Source of the DNA: Acanthacorydalis orientalis
Lineage: Eukaryota > Arthropoda > Insecta > Megaloptera > Corydalidae
Length of the DNA stretch: 64,000 bases
Assembly (NCBI GenBank): GCA_034766995.1
Contig: CM068320.1
Span: forward strand, 7,302,501-7,366,500
Direction of reading: 5' to 3'
Below, in pieces: positions 1 to 13,406 of this stretch. Position 1 is the stretch's first letter, and each line of letters begins with the position of its first letter. The notes below the pieces were generated by a model. The model did no database searches, had not been told where the DNA came from, and saw only the letters and a program-made list of their open reading frames with translations. Made by a program: the position numbers and the translations under genes.

Positions 1-904
1 ATTGGTTATGCTATATATAGATCATATTTGTTTTATGAAAATCAATATGATAAAAAACAAAGTATGACTGAGAACATATTAGACATTTCAATAAAAAGTA
101 ATGTATGATTTTAATGTTGGGAAGATTCAGACTTACAATATTACACTGTATGGTAATTTAAAACATTAAATAACGTTTTAAATGTTAAAAATGATACCTA
201 TAGTAACATATAAAACTGGTTATAAATTAATAGGAGATTAATGAATTTGACAGTGATCAGACTACAACGCAACAACATATTATTCCATAATGGAAAATAT
301 GAGTCATTATAATTGTAGTTTTATATGTAATAATGTATGTCAGTAATGTATGACATTAAACCAGGAAATTTTTATTGCCTTCTATTTGTGTAAATTGTTG
401 TGTATACGTCACAAATAATTAGAGATAAGAATAGAATGCAAAGAAATGTAAAGAGAGCGGAATAAATAACTAGACAAGTACATGAATCTGAATGTCATAT
501 ATTACATGCTGAAAGTAGGAGAATTATAAATTTCACGTCTGCATTTTCTATTCTCTATAATAATGCTAATGACGTTATGAACCCTGGTACGATTACTTTC
601 AATAAAAAAACATAGCATATATGTATAATTATTAATGGAACAAAAATATTAATAATTTTATTTAAGAAAATTTCAAATTTTAATCAAATTACACATTTTT
701 TGTGTCCTGAATAGTAAAATTATACGTTTGAAATATATGCATCTATAAACTATAATTATATATTTTTTTAATAATTGCCACCGTATAGTAAATTTGATTA
801 ACTATTCAACTTTTATGCACTTATTTAATTTTCTACTTTAATTTTTGTTTCTGACTGGACGTTGCTTTCTGCATGTATTAATGTACATAAAATATTCACA
901 GACA

Positions 905-935
<31 letters not shown>

Positions 936-1268
936 CATATATAGGCCAATGAGATATGTTTTCTTGAGGACTTTAGAATTAATTGCGATGTAGAGTCCCA
1001 TCAGGAGACAGTAAAAATGTAGTAAAAAGACAACAAATATGAGATAAAATCAAAGTATAAAATTGCACAAGGGTTTCAAATGCCATACGATATACTAAGT
1101 TATGATATTGACTAAAAAATAAAAGTTTATTATTTAAATATACGGGTTAATTCCAATTTCCAAAATACCATGTCTATTTAATTTTTTTTTCATAAATAAA
1201 TTGAAATATTTAGACATATTTAATGTATACTTCATTAAGTGATTGACATTTATTATCTGTGTTTTGTA
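1..1268. other. AT-rich unique DNA, no gene seen
   Basis: No reading frame of note and no recognisable transposon. The only structure is a (TA)n run at about 905-931. Stops are dense in all six frames. Confidence 0.6.
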
Positions 1269-1488
1269 AACCCTTTCGCTGCTGTAGGTACCTTTAGACG
1301 CTCAACTAATATCTCCTAATCAGTTCTTTAGATGCTCAATTGACATTGTCGTGATAGTGCTGTTGACGCTTAAAGGTATATATTTATTATATAGCATGTT
1401 GTATTATATTTCCAGTTTTTTTATTTGAGCGACTGACTATCGTCTACCATGCGCACTCTGGATTAATTTTCACCGCATCGAAAGGGTT
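1269..1488. mobile_element. small MITE, about 220 bp, possibly piggyBac-type
   Basis: The ends are inverted: AACCCTTTCGCTGCTG at 1269-1284 faces AACCCTTTCGATGCGG read on the minus strand from 1488 (13 of 16 match, first 10 perfect). Inside are a repeated motif, CTTTAGACGCTCAAC near 1292 and CTTTAGATGCTCAAT near 1327, and an inverted relative (GTTGACGCTTAAAGG) near 1362, as in subterminal repeats. It is GC-richer than its surroundings. The flanks (GTAA left, TTGA right) could be a decayed TTAA duplication, which would suggest piggyBac, but this is weak. It has no coding capacity. Confidence 0.5.
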
Positions 1489-2437
1489 GAATACTGATAA
1501 TATAACATAGCCTATTATTATGCAATATTTTTTACAAATTAATTTTTTGCTTGTAAAATATTAAGTATTAAAATGTTTTGCTTTTATATACGATTATACT
1601 AACATTTTTAATTGCTTGTTAGGGAAGTAATCTTTTTTAATTAATAATTTTTGATACTATGGTTAAATTCATATTAAAGAATGAACTGATAAATGAATAC
1701 CAAATTCCTTTTCGAAGTATTTGACTATTAATTATTGGTCATTATGATAATGGAAAATTCCCTTTAAATGGGGATGTTATTATCTTCAAAGCACTTAAAT
1801 AGTGAACCGTTGATAAATAATTAATTATAGAACGGGTTGATTAAGAAAAATTATAAATTGCAAAAAATTAAATTTAATTTGTTCTAAAATGAGCTTTTTT
1901 TGGCAAGATTCACTAAATAAATAAATTGCTCGTGAAGTATTTTAAAATATAATCTTTACTTTCATTTTAGTTTCTTTATATTTTATATTATTTTAAAAAA
2001 AATGTATTGTAAGATTTCAAGTAATAGTATATATATATACACATAATAGACAGATATATACATTTTTGCTGTTCGAATAAAAAAGACTGCTATAAAATTA
2101 GTTATCATGTCCCTAACACTCAATATCTACCTACCTATATCGAATAAAAAGTAATACTAAATGTAAATCAATTTGTGTTAGGGTTGTTTTTGATTGATTA
2201 ACGTAATTGAATAAAATTAAATAAAACATTAGTAAAACATATTCTGAAACAAGTAATTGAAAACAAGAATCGAAACTGTACCTCTAGTTATGGGTTGTTC
2301 GGTTCACGGTGTTCACCAGACCACATAGTTTGTATGGAATAACTACATGTAGATTGTTGTGGAATTAGAATAAGTGTACATATACCGTTGACTATGCAAA
2401 CTAGTTTGGATACAAAATTCATTTCACGTTATATATG

Positions 2438-2468
<31 letters not shown>

Positions 2469-3295
2469 ATGTGTTGTGTATGTGTCTCAAATATTTACAA
2501 TGATATTTTAACTGACTACATTCTTTTACGAAAGATTAATATTTATTTTATGAGTCTTCAATTTCAATACTTTCTTTCGTATATAACTAACATTAGCTGG
2601 CATATCCACTATTTATGCTGGTAATTTAGTATGGAAAACAATCACATACGTTCATCACTTTTGATTTTCGATTCTAACCATTTTGATGACAATACTAGTA
2701 TACTTAGATAGTTTCGTTGTTAGAGCTTAGAAAATAATTGATTTATCCAAATGCATAAAAATAAACAAATAAAAATGATCAATAATCAGTTATTGAATGA
2801 TTATGGTTAGAATGTATTCAATGAAAACGTTTTTGTTAAAAATGTTTAATAGTTGATTACTGATAATTTTTAATCTCTGATTATACGGAATTTGATGTTT
2901 ATATCATTCTCAGAGATTTGGGTGGCCAAAAAAAAAATAAAATAAATCTGAAAAAGAATTGATTTGAGTGTTAAAACCTATATTTTCAAAAAAATATTCA
3001 TTGAATTTCATTAATTTGTATTAGATAACGAGTTATTAAATTTAACTCAATAAAACAATTATGTACATAAAAAAACAAGTTTATATTATTATTTGGTCAA
3101 TATTTTAACTTGTATTTACTGTAATATAATTTAAAAACATACAAAAAGTAGAGGAAAGTATGACAGGAATACAGATAGATTTTTCTTAGATTTTCAACTT
3201 AAAATATTTATGGTATGAGTTAATTTTTATTATTCTGTATAGTATTGTAGAAAGCAGATTTCTTCATTTTCGATTTTGTTATCGGTTTTAAAAAA

Positions 3296-3342
<47 letters not shown>

Positions 3343-5148
3343 TGTAGTTATGTATAAGCTTTATAAAATGAAATAATTGTGAATGTCTTTATAAATTAAA
3401 AAAAGTGTCAAGAAAATATCTTATATTATTCATATAATTATAATTAATAAGAAGAGAAATATTTTAAAAAAATTAATAATTTACAGGTTTATTATATGAA
3501 CAGGAATTTCCTAAACTATTTTTTTTTAAAAGAAATACTTTTCATATTAATAAATCAAAAAATTATTACTTAATACTAATGAGAATATTAATTTCTTAAT
3601 CAATTATTTTTTAATTCATGATTTTTTTGATTAAACTGTCATCTACAGATATATAGTTATTATTTAGTAAAGTTCATTTTTAAAAAACTAAACACATTTT
3701 AATAAATGACCTAAAAAAATTGGTCTGAAACGTGAAAATATTTTCCGAGCAAGTTTAATTTTTGTGTAACACAGCTTAATTATCTAACTTATTTCTATTT
3801 TAAATAGTATTCTCGTCAAAATGTTCACAGTAGTGTATAAAAGTAGTTTATTGCATCTATATTTTCAGATTGTATATTCAATAATATTAGAAAAATAAAA
3901 AAAGTTAAATAATAAAATTTAATACAATCATTATGATTATTTTCTAATTTGTATCAATAATTAGAAAATAATCTATGTTTTCATAAATTTGTAAGACATT
4001 TTATATAAAATTATTTTAGTAGAACTAAAATAAATCAATATTCATGTGATTAAAATAATCAAATAATAATATTAATATTAGAATATTAAAACTAAAAAAT
4101 ACTAGAAATTAACATGTATTTATATATAATATATATAAACTAGTAATAAATTAATTGTATTTTTATCCAATGATTATTTCATGTAATAATTTTATGTAAT
4201 ATACATGCAACGGAATTGAATTTTATATTTTATAAACCATAAAGTATGCACATTTGTCATAAAAACAATGATATTAAATCAGTGAAATATTTTATTTAAA
4301 ATATTTTACAGAACAGCAATGATATAATTTGATAGAATAGTAAATGTTTATTTGGAATTTTACATTTTGAAGCAGGATTTAGAAAAATTTTCATTTGCTT
4401 TTTTAGCTTTTCGGTTCTTGAAATCGGTTATAAAAAATATTGGCTTAGAATAATTATTTTGTACGTTAGTTTTTAATTTAGATAATAATAAATTACTTGA
4501 AACAATAATCATTTCTATAAGTACAATAGTGAAACAGAAGTCTCAAAAACTCTATAATTGAAAAATTGCAATTGGGCAAGATATTGTTTCCGAGAAAATT
4601 TTCATTTCTAATTGTTATGAATAGCACAGGTTGGATTTATCTTTGTAGTTTATAAATACCACAAGAATTATAATTCGTGATTTTCAATGATATTAATTTA
4701 TAGTTAGTCTCTATGGACCAAAATATTCATTATATCTAGTGTATTGAAAAACAAACAAGCTTTGTTTATGTTTTTAATTTTCTAAAGAGAGGTTTTTTAA
4801 AAATAATGATAAGTTTTCATGCGCTGCTCTCCATTTTGGTGTTTAGTCTCGGAAGTATAACGAAATAATCAATTTTTGTTCTTAAAAATGATATATTTTA
4901 ATAATGGTATGCTTTTTAATGCATTCTTATAAATTATTGTAACGATCTGCATTTTAATAAATGAACATATACTCTTTTATTTTTCATCCGATTCAAACTA
5001 GAAATATTAACTTGAATTTTATACTTAATGTAAAGACATAGCTGCTATATTACTTTTTGCACAAATAATTTACTACAGTCACTTATGAATATATCTCTCA
5101 TTATATATATAAATATATGTATGATTATATCCTTATATTTTATATTAT
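1489..5148. other. AT-rich unique DNA with (TA)n runs
   Basis: No gene is visible. (TA)n occurs near 2435-2458 (followed by TG repeats) and 3304-3338. A stretch near 2770-2925 has decayed similarity to the foldback family described at 35711 (an ATCATTCTCAGAG motif and ATCAATAAT arms) but is too diverged to delimit. Confidence 0.5.
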
Positions 5149-5771
5149 ACGAGGGTAGTTTGATAAGTTTGGTAAATTTCTATGATATGGCGCCACCATT
5201 CATTTAATAATCTTACGGCTATTAAGTGTAACTTTTTAAACTAGTATAGGCGAAATTTCAGCCAGAAGCGGCGCGTTGTTCACATTCTACAAATGCTTGA
5301 AGCGAGCATTGTACCAGTTGCCGCAAAAATGGAAAAAAACGAGAAGGCCTTTTTGCGTCGATTCGTCACCATGGATGAAACATGGATCCACCAGTACGCA
5401 CTTGAGTCGAAATTGCAGTCAAAACAGTGGACGACGACTGGTGAAAGTGCGCCGAAGAAGGCGAAGACAGTTTTGTCGACTGGGAATGTGTAATGGCAAA
5501 ATTGTACGAATTAGGCTTTGAACTGGTTTATCATCCACCTTATTTTCCGGACTTGGTCACACATGATCCTCTTTCAAAGCTTGAAAATTGGGTTCGGTGG
5601 GAAGAATTTCTCGTCAAATAAGGATATCGTCTCCACAATGCGCATTTTACAGATTCGCTAGACCAAGTATATAGTCCTCAATGGAGTCCATGTTGAGAAA
5701 TAAAATCGACTTTTTCAAAAAACAGAGTTTTCCAGCTTGCTTGTTTACTGTACTTATCAAACGGCCCTCAT
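5149..5771 (+). mobile_element. irritans-like mariner, doubly deleted derivative with transposase fragment
   Basis: The ends are inverted repeats: CGAGGGTAGTTTGATAAG at the left matches the minus-strand read of the right end (TGAGGGCCGTTTGATAAG). An open frame at 5293-5493 reads through the catalytic start of a mariner transposase: FLRRFVTMDETWIH, then a GESAPKKAKTVLS motif. The first catalytic Asp (MDETW) is present. The HTH part before FLRRF is missing. After GNV a second deletion joins MAKLYELGFEL and HPPYFPDL, so the HQDN second Asp is gone. The 3' part (LENWVRWEEF, then a VEK-type end) is recognisable. At about 620 bp against roughly 1.3 kb for a complete element, it cannot encode an active enzyme. 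The first deletion junction is shared with the copy at 52002. Confidence 0.85.
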
Positions 5772-5772
5772 G

Positions 5773-5773
5773 T

Positions 5774-5815
<42 letters not shown>
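5773..5815. repeat. (TA)n microsatellite abutting a mariner
   Basis: About 20 TA units start immediately right of the mariner inverted repeat, and end in TAGA units. Mariner inserts at TA, so the element probably landed at the edge of this run. Confidence 0.9.
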
Positions 5816-5816
<1 letters not shown>

Positions 5817-6818
5817 TAGATAGATGAATAAATAATGAGTACAATTAATTTTATGAATACTTAAATTTTTATTACAAAATATAAAAAAATATTTTTGTAA
5901 TTTTGTTAACACTAATTAGTTGAAGACAAGCGAATAAAAAGTGTCAATAATCAATATAGTTTTTACATATATTTGTAAAAAATATTGTTGTGCACCAAAA
6001 GTAAGTAAAAATGCACAACTGTTTGTTATTAATCTTTCCATTGATTGATTTTTCAATATTTCAAAAAATATCCATGTTTCACAAACAAATTACCTATTTT
6101 TTATCATAAAAATAACATTATTAAAAATGTTTTAATAAATCGATAATGGAAGCAATAGCGTTTAATTATACCTTTCAAAAAGTTTTTCGCTCTAGATATC
6201 TCGTTTTAATCATCGGCCTTTCATTTCGTGTTTCTGTTCTCTTTTACTCAGTTTTATTTATGAAATAATTGATACGAAAAATTAGTTCATATAAATTGAT
6301 AGCAATTATTGATTAAATTATTCTCTCGTTTTAATCAAATCGGATTTAAATGAAGCAAATAAATGGAACATATTATTGGTTTATTTCCAAGAATAACTCG
6401 CTTACATTTAGGTATGTACTTTCATTTAAATATTTTTTTAATGAAAGTATAACCGTATATTTTTTAATTTAAATTCTCTCCCTTTTCTCTCTCTCTATGT
6501 ATATACAGAGAAAAAAAAAGCGTTTACTATCTTAATGTTAGTGTTTATACAAAAAAAGTAATTCGTAAAAGTAATAATGTTTCAGTATGTACAATAAAAA
6601 TATATTATTTTTTACATATTGAAATGGTGGGATTTACCTCAGAAGTTTTTTATATAGATTTCAGACATGTGTTGACCAACGTAGTGAATAATTGTCGAGT
6701 TTAATTGGTAGCTAGGAACATATATTTGTTATCATGCGCAGTTTTGGAATCGTTATGTTTTCATTATAAATATAAGAAAAAATGTAAACTTTTAGTTTAA
6801 TCTTTTAGTATTATATAT
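5816..6818. other. AT-rich unique DNA, no gene seen
   Basis: No reading frame, transposon or RNA gene is recognisable. It holds short CT-rich and poly-A tracts near 6480-6520. Confidence 0.5.
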
Positions 6819-6819
6819 C

Positions 6820-6852
<33 letters not shown>

Positions 6853-6980
6853 CACACACATATATATATATATACACACACATATATATATACATATATA
6901 TATATATATACACACACATATATATATATATACACACACATATATATATATATACACATATATATATATATATATATATG
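6819..6980. repeat. compound (TA)n/(CA)n microsatellite with higher-order pattern
   Basis: Blocks of TA repeats alternate with short CACACACA blocks at least five times. This gives a second-order repeat of roughly 25-30 bp rather than one simple run. Confidence 0.9.
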
Positions 6981-7356
6981 TATGTATCAAGAAACATACA
7001 TATTCAGTACAATTATTTTAAATGAACATATTTCATCGACTTCCTATTTCGCTGTGTATAAGAAGTATGCATAGATTTGTAACAAGTTCGCATTTCAACT
7101 AACTTCTAACAATTGGAACGAAACTGAATTATAGACAACAGTTTCTTACTTTCACATTATAATTTATTCATTCTTTCTTGGTATATACTTTTCTGTTGAG
7201 GAAGAACATAGCAAATTACTTTTACCTCTATAAGGTACACAGGAGAAGATTTGTGCTGTTATTACTCGTAAAAGAATTTGATCTTTTTTGAGAAATTAAA
7301 AACCAATTATTGTAGATTGAAGATATAATTAAATAATTATAAGTTTTAATATTAAA

Positions 7357-8624
7357 AGGTGCATGTCAGTCATATATATATATATATATAAATTCGGTGC
7401 CTTTAAATTGAATCACTCATAATTCTGTTTTAAATTAAAATATTTTCACTTCATTTTAAGATTTTGAAGTACCAGCTTTAACTTTTTGAAATACTATGTA
7501 TTTTAGCCAAGTAGTTGGGTACAACATCACAAAATAGTAATGAACACGATGGCGTTCGAAAAGCAGCATATTAGGTATTGTATACTTTCCGCATTCCAGT
7601 TTAAAAAATTATCCAAAAGCCAAGAGAAAAAAAATGTTTAGCTATGGGAGAAGTTGTTGTGATTTATAAAATATGCAAAAAATGGCTATAAAGATTTCTT
7701 AGAGGTGATTTTGATATTTCAGATCGAGAACGTCTCGGACAATTAAAAAAAAATTGAAAACGAGGAGCTTGAGTAACTGTTAAGTGAAAACTCCACTTAG
7801 ATTGAACAGGACTCGTTCAACAACTCGGAGTTACCCAGCAAGCAATTTCCTATCATCTAAATAGGCTGGAAAAAATTCAAAAGCTAGACCAATAGATTCC
7901 ACATGAGTTTAGTCTGGAAAAAAGGAAAGATACGATGTGGCTATGTCCTCGTTTTCAAGGTTCGAAAGGAAGAATTTTTCGCATTAAATCATAATTGAGG
8001 ATGAAAAATGTTTTTTTATGGCAAAAGTAAGTACCTAAAATCATGCGTTACGCCCAGTAAACCATAAAAATCGATTCTTAATCAAATATTAACACAAAAA
8101 AAGTTTTATTGTGTATTTAGTGGGATATTAAGGGTATGGTGTATTATGAGTTACTCGAACTTGGTCAACCTGCGAATTCAGAACGTTATCAACAATATTT
8201 CATCCGTTCGAGTACCGAATTAGACATAAAAAGGCCATTCACTGGCAAGGGAATAAAGTGAGCCATTTTGCAACATGAAAACGTTTGACCACACGTAGAA
8301 AAAGGGAAAAAAGACGTTATTTGTTCGTTTGGTTGAGTTCTGTCTCATGCGGTGTATCATCGGACCTAGCACCATCAGATCATCAATTCTGATTGCTACA
8401 ACTTCACCTGACTGATCCCATTTTAAAACACTGAAAGAGGTTCGAAAATGCATTGACGAATTCATCAAACCGCCATCTTTTTTTCGATTAGGGATTCGTC
8501 AGTTACCCTACAGATTGAGTAAACTTATATAAAATAATGGGGAATGTTTTTAGGATTGAAATGCATTTCATTTTTCCGTCAACATTCATTTTCAATAAAA
8601 CAGGCATCGAATTAATTTGTGCAC

Positions 8625-8628
<4 letters not shown>
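7357..8628 (+). mobile_element. mariner (DD34D) pseudogene, same family as 63683-64000
   Basis: A decayed full-length mariner. Starting near 7550, the plus strand reads MAFEKQHIRY, then a helix-turn-helix with GVTQQAISYHLNRL, IPHEF (canonical WVPHEL) and EDEKCFF in place of GDEKW. It continues with CIWDIKGMVYYELLELGQ-like sequence (stops within), HENV*PH in place of HDNARPH, and DLAPSDHQF. So the first and third catalytic Asp remain, the second is Glu, and several stops and frameshifts break the frame. Inverted ends: AATTCGGTGCC at 7391 faces AATTCGATGCC read on the minus strand from 8616. A (TA)n run at 7373-7390 appears to have expanded inside or against the left end. The 3' 100 bp are closely similar to the minus-strand element at the right edge of the window. 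Confidence 0.8.

Positions 8629-8664
<36 letters not shown>
8625..8664. repeat. (TA)n microsatellite at mariner right end
   Basis: About 19 TA units directly follow the inverted repeat of the mariner at 7357-8628. Confidence 0.9.
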
Positions 8665-8666
<2 letters not shown>

Positions 8667-8752
8667 TTCCCTATTAAAAAGTAATGTGGTTTCAGAAAGT
8701 GTAAAAAAGATTTTTGTCTCAATACAATTCTAAGAATATCTCAATTTACTTT

Positions 8753-8882
8753 CACAAATGATTTTTTTTCACTTCATAAACCACAGAAACTTTTTCTGAC
8801 CAAAAATGATTTATTGAACATTTCTGAAAATATTTTTTTTGTGTTTTGTGGAATGAAAAAAAAGAATTCATCTCTAAATGAA
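8753..8882. mobile_element. foldback MITE, short form
   Basis: The left arm (TTCACAAATGA, then TTCATAAACCACAG) and the right arm (GTGGAATGAAAAAAAAGAATTCAT) are inverted versions of each other. They match the outer arms of the foldback element at 35711-36002. Between them are only the GACCAAAAATGATTTATTGAA-type inner arms. The central GAGAATGATGGCG hairpin of the longer members is missing. Confidence 0.55.
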
Positions 8883-10951
8883 AAACATTTTAAAACTGCA
8901 ACACATAGACATGTAAAAGACAGAGACATATAAAAAAATATAATGTAAATAAATAACAAAACATTAGTTTTTCCTAAGAATTTGGCTAGTAGTTTGACAC
9001 TAATAAACCTATATCAATATGTATGATTCGAAATTCGTATTAAATGAAAACAGAGAAATAATTGGAGAGAATGCGGATGTGGATAGGTATATGGAAATGG
9101 TATGAAAATTTGACTAAAGAAGACAGTAGAAAAATGATATTCATATAAGTTACAAAAAGGTGACGGATATTTTCTTAACGATTTCTGGGGCATAAATAAA
9201 AGAAGAAAAGTTGAAAATTAACGTTGGCTTTAAATATACTCATCCTTAAAGCAAATTTTCCTGTCACAACTATTAAGAACCATTTTCAAAATTTGAAAGA
9301 AAATATTAATATCATTCCCTCTACATCTATATTTTGAGTAAATACAACTTGAATTACAGTATTTTGATTATTATTTCTACCATTACTTTAAACAATTACG
9401 TTCTAAACTACAGAAAACTAATATTTTAAAAACTACTTCAGATAATATGGATAATATAGAGATAAAAATGTACTGCGAGAGGACGACTTTAATCTAATAT
9501 AAATATTTTATCTTAAAACACTTCTAGTAATTCCATTTTAAGAGTTGAAATACTAAGTATAAAATTGATAAAATTTAGAAATTTCTTTAAAGCAAATATT
9601 TATTGAAAATTATATATATATATAATCTCTCTCTAAAAATTACAATATTCAAATCTTGAAGAAAAGATAAACGGAAATCACTAAGTGCAAGGTCGAATCT
9701 GTATATAGATGTTTGAATGCTTTCCAATGTCAGCAAAACAGAAGTGTGTAGCCATCCTTTAAACGAAATTAAACTAAAATAACTCCATAACTGAGTAAAC
9801 CTCGTATTTTGTATTGAATCGTTTTTCGTATCTTATTTAGAATTTCGTAGTAAATTTACAAAGTTGAACATACATTTCGAAAAGATAAATGTGCCTGGTA
9901 TTTAAGAAATTGATCTTGAAGCTTATTTCACGATTGGTAGAATTTCCATTAAATTGATTCATTCAAGATGAGATAGCAACCTTACAAAGAAATAACAAGA
10001 ACTAAAGGTGTACGACGGCGTTTTCAAAAATTTTGAGACTTCTTTGTGGTAATACCCTCCATTTCATATATAAAGATGATATTTGAAATTCTTTACTATT
10101 TTGATACTTGCTTTGTAATTTTATTTATTTCTTTTTGAGCTTATAAGTTTCTGCTTGTAATCAACTCATTATAACTTTCATAAAAAATCCCTAGAAAATT
10201 ATAGCACTGAATTTAATGTTTGTTTTATATTTAAATTGAATAATTTGCAAACATATTAAGCAAACTTGTCTATCTTAATTTTATATAATTAACTTGTAAT
10301 ACAATTTACATGTCTATAACTAAATGAATGTAACCAAAAGTTACTAGTCAAGAGATAAGTTCTGAAAGAAAACCTTTACTTAAAATAAATATATAAATGT
10401 ATCAGGAAAGTAAGGTAAAAAATATGCTAAATATTCAATTCATAACACATAAATCGATACATCTAACAAATATTATTAATAAAAATGTCGGCATAAAATG
10501 GAAATATCATGTTAGTAGTGTTTTGTGTCAGATGTTTAACCTTTATGATATTTTCAGCTTATCAGAAATTATGACACACGTCAATATGTCCTTTCATGTT
10601 GGAAAAGCGAACATTGTAGAAAAATGTACGAATTGTACCTAAAGCACATTAAACAATTTGTGATATATCGGATTATTGATTGTTTAAAGTACAATCTGAC
10701 AACTGATATTTTTATGTATTTATCGAAAATAGATTTCAAAGTGATCATTTAATTCACTTTTTATCAAACAAATCTTTTATAATTCGTTTATTGAAACGTT
10801 TGCTTATAAATTGATAATAAAAAGAATGGATAAAAATGTAATATTCAGAAATCACGTTTTATCTTTTATTTCTTCAAAATTAAATACATATTCGGGGATT
10901 TATCATTGCTGCGTTCAATTTTTTTTTTTGATTTCGACTGAAGAGTTTATA
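8883..10951. other. AT-rich unique DNA, no gene seen
   Basis: No coding signal is recognised. An 81-codon open frame at 10397-10642 has no recognisable motif, and its composition matches the surrounding DNA. (TA)n is short (9610-9624). Confidence 0.45.
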
Positions 10952-12170
10952 CAGGGTGCGGTAAAAATGCCTTCCGAAATTCCCTCAGCCATTGGTTCAG
11001 CGCTAGTGAAGTGGGACGGGGCGCAAAGAGGTCTTCCGATAGCATGTGCCTTACTGTTTACAGTTGCCGTTGTGGCTTAGACGGTTGTGCACCATGCGTT
11101 CGTTATTGAATCATTTCTGAAACAACGAATCTGTGATCGTGACGCAGAGAGTATTTCGAATACACTTTGCGCTCGGTCGAAATGCTGCAGTTCCGGACTG
11201 AAAAACCATATTGCTGTGAGTTACAAATTTCTGGGCCACAAATTTGACGTTAAAAATAAATACACCTGACAGACCATCGAATATTTAAACCCAAGAACAT
11301 GTCAACGCTGAAAGTCAGCCTACTGTGCAATCTCCCATACGTTCTGTCCGTTAACGTGTTTCTGATTTGGGGTTGTCCGATCGAACTGGCAGAATAATTT
11401 TACACGTAGATCTTAAGTTCAATCTGTATAAAATGATGGCTGTTCAGAAACTTAAGGAACGTGACTAGGAGAACCGAATGGCATGTTATGAAGATATCCT
11501 ATAAATTGTTCCTGAAAACGCTGTTCTGCTCACAAGTGACGATGCTCATTTTCATTTGGCTGGCTATGTTAACAAGCAGGTATTTTGTTACTGGACGGAA
11601 AACAATCCTCATCAGCTTCATGAAAGGCCTCTACACAGCCAATGTGGCACTGTTTTGTGCGATGGTGCAGATATTGATATTTATATCTCTTTAATTTTTG
11701 ACGAAGATTATCAAACGGTTACAGTAACTTTCTATCGGTTTGTGGATATGTCACAGTACTTCTTGGAAGCAAAACTCACAGATTGTGTAGTTTCAACAGA
11801 ATGGGGCCACCGTTCACATGGTGAGCAGGTCAATGGAAGTTTTGAGAGAATTATTTCCAGGGCACTTGATTTCTTTACGCGTCTCGTTGAGTGGCCGGCA
11901 CGTTCACCCGATATAGTCATTTGTAACTATTTTTTATGAAGAAATCTGAAAGCTGAGATCTACAAACATTGACCAACAACCATTAAAGAACTAAAGACTG
12001 TTTTATAAGCCAAGAAATTGCATTGATAACACTCAAAATGATCCTCCGAATGATGTGAAACTCAAAATTCGACTACAATTGTTTATCTCCAATAAAGGTC
12101 ACCATCTGGATGATATCATATTCAAAACCAATGAAAAATAAACTATATTCCATGCACTCTTAGATTATGT
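10952..12170 (+). mobile_element. IS630/Tc1-mariner-like element with HFHL-type transposase pseudogene
   Basis: The left end, TA followed by CAGGGTGCGGTAAAA, fits this family, which inserts at TA. From about 11090 the plus strand reads a transposase: an N-terminal helix-turn-helix (FRIHFALGRNAAVPD, KTILL), then LGLSDRTGRIILHVDLKF, KMMAVQKLKERD, and the diagnostic TSDDAHFHLAGYVNKQV with RPLHSQCGTV. Then comes FQQNGATVH and, after a frameshift, EWPARSPDIVICNYF and a C-terminal tail ending near 12140 (YHIQNQ). The family normally has QQDGAT and a Cys-Asp or similar before YFLW. Here the second and third catalytic Asp are both Asn, and in-frame stops interrupt the N-terminal half. The right inverted repeat is not recognisable, perhaps lost when the next mariner arrived. 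It is dead. Confidence 0.85.
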
Positions 12171-12177
12171 AATAAAA

Positions 12178-13406
12178 TTTTGAATAGCATTTAATAAATT
12201 TGGTGAATTTATATGAGGGCACCACCATTCATTTGAGGAACGTCACGGCTATCAAGTATCACTTTTCAAACAAGCGTAGTCGAAGTTTTGGTCAGAAGAC
12301 ACCATTGTTCACGTTCAAAAGATGTTTGAGTTGAGCATTGTAGCAGATGTTGCAAAAATGAAAAAAAAACGAGTTCCGTGCAGTAATAAAACATTTTTAT
12401 TTAAAAAAGTGAACTGCTGCCCAGATCAAAACGGAATTGGATGAAGTTCGTAGAGAATCTGCACCAGCGTTTAAGACTCTTTATTTCTGGATAAATGAAT
12501 TTAAGTGTGGCCGAGGAGGCACTGAAAATGAAGCACGCTCTGAATGCCTAGTTGAGGTGACCACAAGGGAAATCTTTGAAAAAATCCATGGTATCGTTAT
12601 GGAAGACCGCCGAGTGAAAATGTGAGAAATTACTGAGACTGTAGGCATCTCAATTGAACGATTGCACAAGTTCCTGCACGAAAAATTGCACATAAAAAAG
12701 CTATGCGAGCGATGGGTGCCGCGATTGTTGACTATCGACCTAAAACGCACATGAGAGGACATTTCAACCCAATATTTGGCGATTTTTAATCATAATCCGC
12801 AGGCCTTTTGCGTCGATTCGTGACCGTGAACAAAACATGGATCAGAAATGCGAAGTGCACCGAAGAAGGCAAGGACCATTCTGTCAGCTAGGAAGGTGAT
12901 GGCCAATTTTTTTTGAGATTCCCAAGGAATCATTCTGATCGAAAACTTGAAGAAGAGAAAAACGATGACAGAAGTTTATAATACAACATTATTGGACCGT
13001 TTGAAAGAAGAGCGCACAAAAAAGTGCTCTTTCACCAGGACAACGTGCCGTTCCACAAATCGACCGTCGCAATGAAAAAATTGCACGAATTAAACTTTAA
13101 ATTGATTCCTCATTCAACTTTCTTCTCGGACTTGACTCCGTTAAACATTTTCTTTTTCCCACACTTGAAAATTTGACTCAGTGGGAAGAATTTTTCGTCG
13201 AGTGAGGATGTCATCGCTGCCGTCAATGCGCATTTTGAAGACTTTGAGAAAACCTGCTTCCCCGACGAGATGAAAAAATTGAAAACTTACTGGACCACGT
13301 GTATACCTCTCAATGGAGACTATGTTGAGAAATAAAATCGATTTTTTCCAAAAAAAAACGGTGTTTAACCTGCTTTTATACCATAGCAATCAAAAGACCG
13401 TCATAG
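12178..13406 (+). mobile_element. irritans-like mariner, nearly full length, pseudogene
   Basis: About 1.23 kb, close to the normal length. The left end resembles the copies at 5149 and 52002 (ATAAATTTGGTGAATTT, then CACCACCATTCATTTGA). Plus-strand reading: the N-terminus near 12320, then a helix-turn-helix region with TLYFWINEFKCGRGG, EVTTREIFEKIHGIVMEDRR, ISIERLHKFLHEKL, RWVPRLLTIDLKR, NPQAFCVDS (frameshift), VTVNKTWI, SAPKKARTILSARKVMA, LFHQDNVPFHKSTVAM, LHELNFKLIPH, FFSDLTPLNIFFF, GKNFSSSEDVIAAVNAHFE and a C-terminal LNGDYVEK. The first catalytic Asp is Asn (NKTW for DETW), the second is intact (HQDN), and the third is Asn (PLNIF for PSDFF). A segment between the first Asp motif and SAPKKA is missing. 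Only this copy keeps the HTH part that the two related copies lack. Confidence 0.9.

Noticed and set aside
8220..8468. 82-codon minus-strand frame
   Set aside because: Antisense to the mariner pseudogene at 7357-8628.
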